In this document: in pieces, positions 1-7,789 of the stretch
Numbering within the stretch: the first letter of the stretch is position 1
Layout: every line of letters starts with the position of its first letter
From: Winslowiella toletana
Lineage (GTDB): Bacteria; Pseudomonadota; Gammaproteobacteria; Enterobacterales; Enterobacteriaceae
Assembly (NCBI RefSeq): GCF_032164335.1
Contig: NZ_CP134152.1
Coordinates: forward strand, 3,286,001-3,350,000
Direction: 5' to 3'
DNA: 64,000 bases
Position numbers and translations under genes: made by a program
Notes under the pieces: model-generated
The model's database searches: none
Told to the model about the DNA's origin: nothing
Seen by the model: the letters and a program-made list of their open reading frames with translations, nothing else

Positions 1-3000
1 ACGGTAACGCTATCGCCCGCGCTGCCATTGCCACTAATCAGCAGCGGCTCGCCCTGCTCGCTGGCGTTAAGCACGCCGTCACCGGCAACTGGATTGAGGG
101 TAAAGTTCGGCGCGGTAGTATCTACCGCCAGCGAGCTTTGCTGCGTCGCGGTATTACCCGCCGCATCGGTTACGGTAACCGCTACCGTATAGCTGCTGCC
201 GTCGGCCAGCGCGGCCAGATCGGCGGCGGGCACAATCAGTGACCAGTCGCCATTAGCCGCCACTGTTGCGTTGTAATTCTTGCCATTCAGCGTGACGCTG
301 ACATTGTCGCCCGGCGTACCCGTGCCATTCAGCGTCAGTGGCTGCCCCTGTTCGACACTGTTAAGAATGCCATCACCGGCCACCGGTGCCAGCGTAAAGG
401 CCGGAGGTGCGGTGATCAGCGAGAAATCACTGGTTTGCGTGCTGCTGTTACCGGCAGCGTCGGTAGCAGTCACCGTCACTGAGTAATTGCCGTCATCCAG
501 CCCTTGCAGGACTGCCGCCGGGATAGTGACTCTCCAGTCACCATTGTTATCGACGATGGCCGGATAATCGACGCCGTTTAGCGTCACGGTTACCGTCGCT
601 CCCGCTTCAGCGCTGCCGTCAATCGTCAGCGGTTGATTTTGTTCATTCGCATTAATCAGGCCATCATCAGAGATCGGCTCAATACTGAGCTGTGGTGCCA
701 AAGTATCGACGGTGACTGGCGTGGTTATCGTGCTGGTGTTGCCCGCAGCATCGCTGACCACTACCACAATAGTGCTGCTGCCGTTCGGTAACGCTTGCAG
801 CACCTCGGTCGGAATCTGCACGCTCCAGCTGCCGTCACTGTTTACCTGTGCCGGATAGTCGTTGCCGCCGAGGGTGACGATAACGCTTTGACCCGCGCCC
901 GTCACACCGGTATTACCGCTCAGGGTTTGATCGCTCTGCGACTCTTCACCGTTGAGTATTCCGTCGGTGAATGGGGTATCAAGGCTGGCATCCGGCAGGT
1001 TGTTGATTGCCACAATCAGCGTCCCGCTGGCAGAAATAGTGCTGCCGTTTGGCCCCGGCGTGGTGGCGGTAAGGGTTAACGGGCCGTCCGCCAGCCCGGC
1101 CAGTACGCTGGCCGGCACGGTGGCGCTCCAGCTGCCGTCCGCACCAACGGTGGCAGTATAGGTATTGTCGCCCAGCTCAAAACTGACAATACTGCCCGCC
1201 GCCACGTTGCTTGAGGTGCCGCTTACCGTCAGGTCGCTCTGCGCCTCCACCGCATTAAGATAGCCGTCGTCGCTGATTGGCTCGAACGCCAGCGCGGCAA
1301 GGGTGTTGTCCACCTCAAAGCTGCCGTCACGGCTGGCGCTGTTACCTGCCGCGTCATCGACGCTGACGCTGAAGTTCTGCGTGCCGTTGCCCAGCCCCGC
1401 CAGCGCGCTGGCCGGAACCGTCACCGACCAGCTGCCGTCGGCCGCCACCACGCCGCTGTAATTTACGCCGCCCAGCGTGACGGTAATCACCTGGCCCGCC
1501 TGCACATGGGTGGTCGAGCCGCTCAGCTGTTGATCGACCTGCTGCTCCGCGCCGTCCAGCACCCCGTCACCGGCAAACGGATCGAGAGTAATCGTCGGCT
1601 GATTGGCCGGATCGGCAATCACCGTCAGCGGGCTGCTGACGCTGCTGACGTTACCTGCCGCGTCGGTGGCGGTAACCACCACGCTGTAGCTGCCGTCGGC
1701 GATATTTTCTAAATCGGCGGCCGGAACGGTGACGCTCCACAGGCCGTTGCTGCCGACCGTGGCGCTGTACTGCTCGCCGTTCAGCGTGACAACAATTGCC
1801 GCGCCCGCCTCACCGCTGCCGCTGATAATTAACGGTTCGCCCTGCTCCTGCGCGTTCAGGTAGCCGTCACCGGAAATCGGGCCGTCCAGCGCCAGCGCTG
1901 GCGCGACGGTATCCACAATTACCGGCGTGGTTGAGGTACTGGTGTTGCCCGCCGGATCGGTAACCACCACTACGATCGGGTTGCCGCTGCCCTGCGGCAG
2001 GTTGCCGAGATCGCCGGCAGGAATCGTTACCGTCCAGCCGCCGTCACTGCCGACCGTCGCCGGATAGTCGTTGTCGCCGAGGGTCACCACCACCGTCTGT
2101 CCCGGACCGCTTACTCCGGTGTTGCCGCTGATGGTCTGGTCGCTGCCCGCTTCATCGCCGTTCAGCACGCCGTCGCCGCCAAATGGCGGATCGATGGTGG
2201 CATCCGGCAGGTTGTTGATTGCCACAATCAGCGTTCCGCTGGCAGAAATAGTGCTGCCGTTTGGCCCCGGCGTGGTGGCGGTAAGGGTTAACGGGCCGTC
2301 CGCCAGCCCGGCCAGTACGCTGGCCGGCACGGTGGTGCTCCAGCTGCCGTCCGCACCAACGGTGGCAGTATAGGTATTGCCGCCCAGCTCAAAGCTGACA
2401 ATACTGCCCGCCGCCACGTTGCTTGAGGTGCCGCTTACCGTCAGATCGCTCTGCGCCTCCACCGCGTTGAGATAGCCGTCGTCGCTGATGGGATCGAACG
2501 CCAGCGAAGCAAGGGTGTTGTCCACTTCAAAGCTGCCGTCACGACTGGTGCTGTTGCCCGCCACGTCATCGACGCTGACGCTGAAGTTCTGCGTGCCATT
2601 GTCCAGCCCCGCCAGCGCGCTGGCCGGGACCGTCACCGACCAGCTGCCGTCGGCCGCCACCACGCCGCTGTAATTCACGCCGCCCAGCGTGACGGTAATC
2701 ACCTGGCCCGCCTGCACATGGGTGGTCGAGCCGCTCAGCTGTTGGTCGACCTGCTGCTCCGCGCCGTCCAGCACCCCGTCACCGGCAAACGGATCGAGAG
2801 TAATCGTCGGCTGATTAGCCGGATCGGCAATCACCGTCAGCGGGCTGCTGACGCTGCTGACGTTACCCGCAGCGTCGGTGGCGGTGACCACCACGCTGTA
2901 GCTGCCGTCGGCGATATTTTCCAGGTCGGCGGCCGGAACGGTGACGCTCCACAGGCCGTTGCTGCCGACCGTAGCGCTGTACTGCTCGCCGTTCAGCGTA

Positions 3001-5798
3001 ACGACAATTGCCGCGCCCGCCTCACCGCTGCCGCTGATAATTAACGGTTCGCCCTGCTCCTGCGCGTTCAGGTAGCCGTCACCGGAAATCGGGCCGTCCA
3101 GCGCCAGCGCTGGCGCGACGGTATCCACCAGCACCGGCGTGGTCGAGGTACTGGTGTTGCCCGCCGGATCGGTAACCACCACCACGATCGGGTTGCCGCT
3201 GCCCTGCGGCAGGTTGCCGAGATCGCCGGCAGGAATCGTTACCGTCCAGCCGCCGTCACTGCCGACCGTCGCCGGATAGTCGTTGCCGCCGAGGGTCACC
3301 ACCACCGTCTGTCCCGGACCGCTTACTCCGGTGTTGCCGCTGATGGTCTGGTCGCTGCCCGCTTCATCGCCGTTCAGCACGCCGTCGCCGCCAAATGGCG
3401 GATCGATGGTAGCATCCGGCAGGTTGTTGATTACCACATCCAGCTGACCGCTATTGGTCACGGTATTGCCTGCGCTGTCAGAGACGCTGGCGGTAACAAC
3501 CAGCGTGCCATCTTCCAGCACGCCAAGTGCCGAAGCCGGAATGGTGGCACTCCAGCGACCATCAGCCCCGACTGTTGCCGTGTAATTGACACCGTTAAAG
3601 CTAATGGTAACGGTACTGCCTTCAGCAACCCCGGTAGTGGTTCCGCTGATAATCAGCGGTGATTGCGCTTCGGTGGCATTGAGATAGCCATCTTCGCTGA
3701 TCGGTTCAAGGGCAATACTGCCGCTGGTATCCGGCTCGACAATCAGTGAACTGCTGTCGCTGGCGCTAACGCCTGCGGCATTGCTGACGCTGGCATTAAT
3801 CGTGATAGTTCCGGCCGCCAGCGCTGCCAGCGCCGAGGAAGGCACCACAACGCTCCAGCTGCCATCGCCCTGCACCAACGCACTATAGGTCACGCCGCCC
3901 AGCGTGATGGTGACGGTTCTGCCCGCTTCAACATTTGTGGTCGTGCCGCTAAGTGTCTGGTCGATTTGCTTCTCTGCGCCATCCAGCACATTGTCACCGG
4001 CGAAATCATTCAGTGACAGAGTGGGTGGCTCCCCCGCATCGCCGGTCACCGTAATATTCAGCGTGTCATTAGCGCTGCTTCCGGCGCTATTACTGACGCT
4101 GGCGCTGATGGTAGCGTTGCCGTTAGCCAGCGCCTGCAGTGCCGCAGGCGGTACCGATACGCTCCAGCTGCCGTTAGCCGCAACGGTCGCGGTATAACTG
4201 ACGCCGCCCAGCGTAATGGTGACGGTGCTGCCCGCTTCAACATTGGTGGTGGTGCCGGAAATGGTCTGGCTGCTGCCTTTCTCATCGGCATCGAGAATAT
4301 TGTCACCGGCAAAGGTGCCGATGGTGATGGTCGGGATCTCCGCCGTCGGCCCGGTTACGGTAATCGCCTGAGTATCGCTGGCGCTGGTGCCCGCCGCGTC
4401 GCTGACCGTGGCGCTGATGGTGGTATTGCCGTTAGCCAGCGCCTGCAGTGCCGCAGGCGGTACCGATACGCTCCAGCTGCCGTTAGCCGCAACGGTGGCG
4501 GTGTAACTGACGCCGCCCAAAGTAATGGTGACGATTCTGCCCGCTTCAACATTGGTGGTGGTGCCGGAAATGGTCTGGCTGCTGCCTTTCTCATCGGCAT
4601 CGAGAATATTGTCACCGGCAAAGGTGCCGATGGTGATGGTCGGGATCTCCGCCGTCGGCCCGGTTACGGTAATCGCCTGAGTATCGCTGGCGCTGGTGCC
4701 CGCCGCGTCGCTGACCGTGGCGCTGATGGTGGCGTTGCCGTTAGCCAGCGCCTGCAGTGCCGCAGGCGGTACCGATACGCTCCAGCTGCCGTTAGCCGCA
4801 ACGGTGGCGGTGTAACTGACGCCGCCCAGCGTAATGGTGACGATTCTGCCCGCTTCAACATTGGTGGTGATGCCGGAAATGGTCTGGCTGCTGCCTTTCT
4901 CATCGGCATCGAGAACATTGTCACCGGCAAAGGTGCCGATGGTGATGGTCGGGATCTCCACCGTTGGCCCGGTTACGGTAATCGCCTGAGTATCGCTGGC
5001 GCTGGTGCCCGCCGCGTCGCTGACCGTGGCGCTGATGGTGGTGTTGCCGTTAGCCAGCGCCTGAAGTGCCGCAGGCGGTACCGATACGCTCCAGCTGCCG
5101 TTAGCCGCAACGGTGGCGGTGTAACTGACGCCGCCCAAAGTAATGGTGACGATTCTGCCCGCTTCAACATTGGTGGTGGTGCCGGAAATGGTCTGGCTGC
5201 TGCCTTTCTCATCGGCATCGAGAATATTGTCACCGGCAAAGGTGTTAATGGTGATGGTCGGCTGTTGCGGCGCCGGCGGGTTATTATTCTCCCCATCCCG
5301 ACGACCGCTGCCGCTGCTGCCTCCGCTAGCCGCCGCAATGGCTCCCCCGGCAATACCAAGCAAGCCGAAGCCAGCGGCGGTAAAGATGTCATCATTATTC
5401 TGATTATCCGCCAGCAACAGCGCATCAATATTACTGAGCGATTCATACTGCGGATTTAGCACTACCACCGCATTGGGATCTGCCGCAGCGCTGGTCAGCG
5501 GGAACAGCGCATGTTGTGGAGGGTTGATGCCATCATCAAACACCAGCTCACTGTGCAGGCCATCCACATCATCGAGGAAAAATTGTTTATAGCGCACCAC
5601 GCTGCCGTCACGCATATGCAGGATCAGGTCATTACCCTGCCGTTCAAACTCGGTGACCATCTCACGAGTGCCATTTATCTTTATCACACTCGGTTCAGTC
5701 AGCATCACCGAGTGGGTAAAACCGCCGTTGACCTGAGAGATAAGTGTTCCATTATCGCGCGAGATAACATCGACGCGGCCTTGATTAAGCTGTGCCAT
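1..5798 (-). CDS. Giant Bap/BapA-type Ig-like repeat surface adhesin (N-terminal part, runs off left edge)
   Basis: About 1932 residues are in the window and the frame is still open at base 1. The start ATG at 5798 has AAGGGG eight bases upstream. Residues 1-130 (MAQLNQGRVDVISRDNGTL...) resemble the BapA-type prefix domain. A Gly/Ala-rich stretch follows (about 142-165, GFGLLGIAGGAIAAASGG), then from about residue 180 roughly seventeen Ig-like domains of 100-103 residues with recurring TFAGDN, GSWSVSVP and SDAAGTSASDTQ motifs. Proteins of this kind are exported by type I secretion through a C-terminal signal and act in biofilm formation; the C-terminus and any transporter genes lie outside the window. 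Many stop-free stretches in other frames over this region are by-products of the GC-rich repeats. Family assignment is firm; ligand and role are unknown. Confidence 0.88.
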   Translation of the reverse strand, partial: MAQLNQGRVDVISRDNGTLISQVNGGFTHSVMLTEPSVIKINGTREMVTEFERQGNDLILHMRDGSVVRYKQFFLDDVDGLHSELVFDDGINPPQHALFPLTSAAADPNAVVVLNPQYESLSNIDALLLADNQNNDDIFTAAGFGLLGIAGGAIAAASGGSSGSGRRDGENNNPPAPQQPTITINTFAGDNILDADEKGSSQTISGTTTNVEAGRIVTITLGGVSYTATVAANGSWSVSVPPAALQALANGNTTISATVSDAAGTSASDTQAITVTGPTVEIPTITIGTFAGDNVLDADEKGSSQTISGITTNVEAGRIVTITLGGVSYTATVAANGSWSVSVPPAALQALANGNATISATVSDAAGTSASDTQAITVTGPTAEIPTITIGTFAGDNILDADEKGSSQTISGTTTNVEAGRIVTITLGGVSYTATVAANGSWSVSVPPAALQALANGNTTISATVSDAAGTSASDTQAITVTGPTAEIPTITIGTFAGDNILDADEKGSSQTISGTTTNVEAGSTVTITLGGVSYTATVAANGSWSVSVPPAALQALANGNATISASVSNSAGSSANDTLNITVTGDAGEPPTLSLNDFAGDNVLDGAEKQIDQTLSGTTTNVEAGRTVTITLGGVTYSALVQGDGSWSVVVPSSALAALAAGTITINASVSNAAGVSASDSSSLIVEPDTSGSIALEPISEDGYLNATEAQSPLIISGTTTGVAEGSTVTISFNGVNYTATVGADGRWSATIPASALGVLEDGTLVVTASVSDSAGNTVTNSGQLDVVINNLPDATIDPPFGGDGVLNGDEAGSDQTISGNTGVSGPGQTVVVTLGGNDYPATVGSDGGWTVTIPAGDLGNLPQGSGNPIVVVVTDPAGNTSTSTTPVLVDTVAPALALDGPISGDGYLNAQEQGEPLIISGSGEAGAAIVVTLNGEQYSATVGSNGLWSVTVPAADLENIADGSYSVVVTATDAAGNVSSVSSPLTVIADPANQPTITLDPFAGDGVLDGAEQQVDQQLSGSTTHVQAGQVITVTLGGVNYSGVVAADGSWSVTVPASALAGLDNGTQNFSVSVDDVAGNSTSRDGSFEVDNTLASLAFDPISDDGYLNAVEAQSDLTVSGTSSNVAAGSIVSFELGGNTYTATVGADGSWSTTVPASVLAGLADGPLTLTATTPGPNGSTISASGTLIVAINNLPDATIDPPFGGDGVLNGDEAGSDQTISGNTGVSGPGQTVVVTLGDNDYPATVGSDGGWTVTIPAGDLGNLPQGSGNPIVVVVTDPAGNTSTSTTPVIVDTVAPALALDGPISGDGYLNAQEQGEPLIISGSGEAGAAIVVTLNGEQYSATVGSNGLWSVTVPAADLENIADGSYSVVVTATDAAGNVSSVSSPLTVIADPANQPTITLDPFAGDGVLDGAEQQVDQQLSGSTTHVQAGQVITVTLGGVNYSGVVAADGSWSVTVPASALAGLGNGTQNFSVSVDDAAGNSASRDGSFEVDNTLAALAFEPISDDGYLNAVEAQSDLTVSGTSSNVAAGSIVSFELGDNTYTATVGADGSWSATVPASVLAGLADGPLTLTATTPGPNGSTISASGTLIVAINNLPDASLDTPFTDGILNGEESQSDQTLSGNTGVTGAGQSVIVTLGGNDYPAQVNSDGSWSVQIPTEVLQALPNGSSTIVVVVSDAAGNTSTITTPVTVDTLAPQLSIEPISDDGLINANEQNQPLTIDGSAEAGATVTVTLNGVDYPAIVDNNGDWRVTIPAAVLQGLDDGNYSVTVTATDAAGNSSTQTSDFSLITAPPAFTLAPVAGDGILNSVEQGQPLTLNGTGTPGDNVSVTLNGKNYNATVAANGDWSLIVPAADLAALADGSSYTVAVTVTDAAGNTATQQSSLAVDTTAPNFTLNPVAGDGVLNASEQGEPLLISGNGSAGDSVT
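991..3414 (-). repeat. Two-copy 1212-bp tandem duplication inside the adhesin gene
   Basis: The string tccggcaggttgttgatt begins at 991 and 2203 and a close variant begins at 3415, spacing 1212 bp (404 codons, four Ig-like domains). Bases 991-2202 and 2203-3414 are nearly identical over their whole length, while sequence left of 991 matches the equivalent of 1912-2202 only loosely. This points to a recent in-frame duplication of a four-domain block. Confidence 0.88.
4012..5247 (-). repeat. Four 309-bp tandem repeats inside the adhesin gene
   Basis: The same string (atggtgatggtcgg on the plus strand) starts at 4321, 4630, 4939 and 5248, spacing exactly 309 bp (103 codons). The three units from 4321 to 5247 are nearly identical to each other; the unit at 4012-4320 is more diverged. 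Each unit encodes one Ig-like domain, so copy number can change without breaking the frame. Confidence 0.9.
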
Positions 5799-6628
5799 TT
5801 ATATGACCCCTTACACACCAGTTGAGGTGATATGTCGCGCGCATAAACTTAATTAAACCTTCACAATTGCGTGCGACATAATCGTTAATGTTTACGTTTA
5901 TTGATATCTAAACCTGGCATCACTAGTGAGTAAAAAACCAATCTAAAGCGCAAATTTACGGCATAAACCCTGGAATATCGATTTCTATTTATCTATTCCG
6001 CCCTCCAGATATAATCAACAAACGGCAACTGAGTGGTGATAATTATTAATCGTTTCGATTTAATAAACAGATTGAACAGTTTAGATATTCTAATGTTATT
6101 TTTTACTGGCAATACTGAGGGTCAGACAAACGCTGCCTAATGTTTTGATTTGGCTGATACAAATTATTTTCAGCGAAGCCGCGGTTGCGCGCCGGCATAG
6201 CAAGGAAAGGACCAAAAAAACGCAGTGGTTACAGGCGAGGGAAGTTTTAAATTTACACAGATTTGTGATTAGCGGCAGGTCAAAGAGGTCAGATAAATGC
6301 CTGAGATCACGAGACAACCGTCGTAAAAACAATAAATTATCACTACTGTCTCAGAAACAGCGCTGGAATAAACCGGCGTTTGTAGTGGCAGCATCAAAGC
6401 AATTAACGCGCTCGGTGGTGTGGATTCTCCACCAGGAACCGTCTGGAAAACGTAGCCCGGCATCATTTTTAACTTAACATTGCTGTTTTTATCGGTTATT
6501 TACATCTGCATAATTGCAGACTGAACTTAATCAGCAGGTAACGCTGAGCACTGCGACGTCTCCCATTCTAAGGCGGAGCCGATTGTGGTAAAAAGACAGA
6601 CTTACTGCGCGGAAATAACACGATAAAA
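5799..6628. other. 830-bp intergenic region between divergent adhesin and MFS genes
   Basis: The part next to the adhesin is AT-rich and carries the dyad at 5831-5880, so it probably holds the adhesin promoter. Opposed overlapping open frames (6145-6477 plus, 6096-6332 minus) show no recognisable domain or good ribosome-binding site. A small hairpin (gtgga/tccac) lies near 6418-6430. No RNA gene was recognised. Confidence 0.4.
5831..5880. promoter_or_regulatory. Inverted repeat in the leader of the adhesin gene
   Basis: TATGTCGCGCGCA (5831-5843) and TGCGTGCGACATA (5868-5880) are inverted copies with one mismatch over 13 bp, separated by 24 AT-rich bases. The dyad lies 33 bp upstream of the adhesin start codon. 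It could be a paired operator or a 5' UTR stem-loop; the sequence cannot separate these. Confidence 0.5.
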
Positions 6629-7783
6629 ATGACCACATCAGATGCTGTACAACTCCAGCGATCACCCTTTGCCACGCAGATAGCCACGCGTGTGATATTT
6701 TTTATTGCCGGCATGGGCATGTCCGCCTGGGCGCCCCTCGTGCCGTATGCTAAAGCACGCGTAGCGCTGAGTGATGCTTCACTGGGCGGTTTACTGCTGT
6801 TTCTCGGCGCTGGCTCGCTGGCGGCAATGCCACTGACCGGCATGCTGGCTGGCAAGTACGGTTGTAAGGCGGTAATTGTGGTTGCCGGCCTGCTGATTAT
6901 GCTGACATTGCCGCTTCTGGCAGTGTTACCCACGCCGGTTACCCTGGCGCTCTGCCTGATGGCATTCGGCGCGTCAATCGGCTTAATGGATGTGGCGATG
7001 AAAATTCAGGCTGTCGAGGTGGAAAAAGCCTCCGGGCGCGCCATGATGTCTGGTTTTCATGGTTTCTTTAGTATTGGCGGCATCGCCGGTGCCGGGCTGG
7101 TGAGTGCAATGCTGTGGCTCGGCCTGTCGCCGCTGAATGCGGTGCTGATTATCGCCGCACTGATTATCCTGCTGCTGCTGAGTAGTCAGAAGCATCTGTT
7201 AAGCGATCGTCTGCACCACGCCGATTCCCCCCTGTTTGTCTTGCCGCGCGGCTGGGTACTGTTCCTGGGCGCACTCTGCTTTATTCTGTTTCTCGCTGAG
7301 GGGGCGATTCTTGACTGGGGCGCACTGTTCCTGACCAGCGTGCGCGACATGCCCGCCTCACAAGCCGGGCTGGGCTATGCGGTGTTTTCCATCGCCATGA
7401 CCATTGGCCGCCTGACAGGCGATCGCATCGTTAACTATTTCGGCAGCGCGATGATTTTATTGCTCGGCAGTCTGTGCGCCGCCGCCGGAATTTTACTCGC
7501 CGTCAGCGTCAATGATGCGCGGGTGACACTACTGGCTTTTTTACTGGTGGGTTTTGGTGCGTCCAACACCGTGCCAATCCTGTTCAGTGCCGCAGGCAAG
7601 CAGGAAACCATGCCGGTAAACCTGGCAATTTCTGCCATGACAACGATTGGATATGCGGGTATTCTGGCTGGCCCGGCACTGGTCGGCTTTGTTTCCCAGT
7701 GGTCTAACCTGACGACGGCCTTTTCTGCCATTGCTGTGCTGCTTTTAGCTGTTGCTGCCAGCGCCCGGCTGGTCACACGATAA
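6629..7783 (+). CDS. MFS permease, YbjJ-like
   Basis: 384 residues with about 12 hydrophobic segments, typical of a major facilitator inner-membrane transporter. The N-terminus (FFIAGMGMSAWAPLVPYAKA) and the central GFHGFFSIGGIAGAG motif resemble the YbjJ family, whose substrate is poorly defined. The start ATG has only a weak ribosome-binding site. The stop lies 6 bp before rcsD, so the two may share a transcript. In E. coli this side of rcsD is occupied by ompC and micF; here it is this permease and the adhesin. The transported compound cannot be read from the sequence. Confidence 0.8.
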   Translation: MTTSDAVQLQRSPFATQIATRVIFFIAGMGMSAWAPLVPYAKARVALSDASLGGLLLFLGAGSLAAMPLTGMLAGKYGCKAVIVVAGLLIMLTLPLLAVLPTPVTLALCLMAFGASIGLMDVAMKIQAVEVEKASGRAMMSGFHGFFSIGGIAGAGLVSAMLWLGLSPLNAVLIIAALIILLLLSSQKHLLSDRLHHADSPLFVLPRGWVLFLGALCFILFLAEGAILDWGALFLTSVRDMPASQAGLGYAVFSIAMTIGRLTGDRIVNYFGSAMILLLGSLCAAAGILLAVSVNDARVTLLAFLLVGFGASNTVPILFSAAGKQETMPVNLAISAMTTIGYAGILAGPALVGFVSQWSNLTTAFSAIAVLLLAVAASARLVTR

Positions 7784-7789
7784 TTTTGG

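Noticed and set aside
4012..5247. Regular repeats considered as a CRISPR array
   Set aside because: The period is 309 bp, the whole unit is conserved without spacers, and it is coding in one frame.
4058..5446. Repeated minus-strand open frames of 84-157 codons (MPVTIFSMPMRKAAARPF...)
   Set aside because: They are out of frame with the continuous adhesin frame, and recur only because the 309-bp repeats recur.
6096..6477. Open frames 6145-6477 (plus) and 6096-6332 (minus) as genes
   Set aside because: They oppose each other, lack good ribosome-binding sites and show no recognisable domains.
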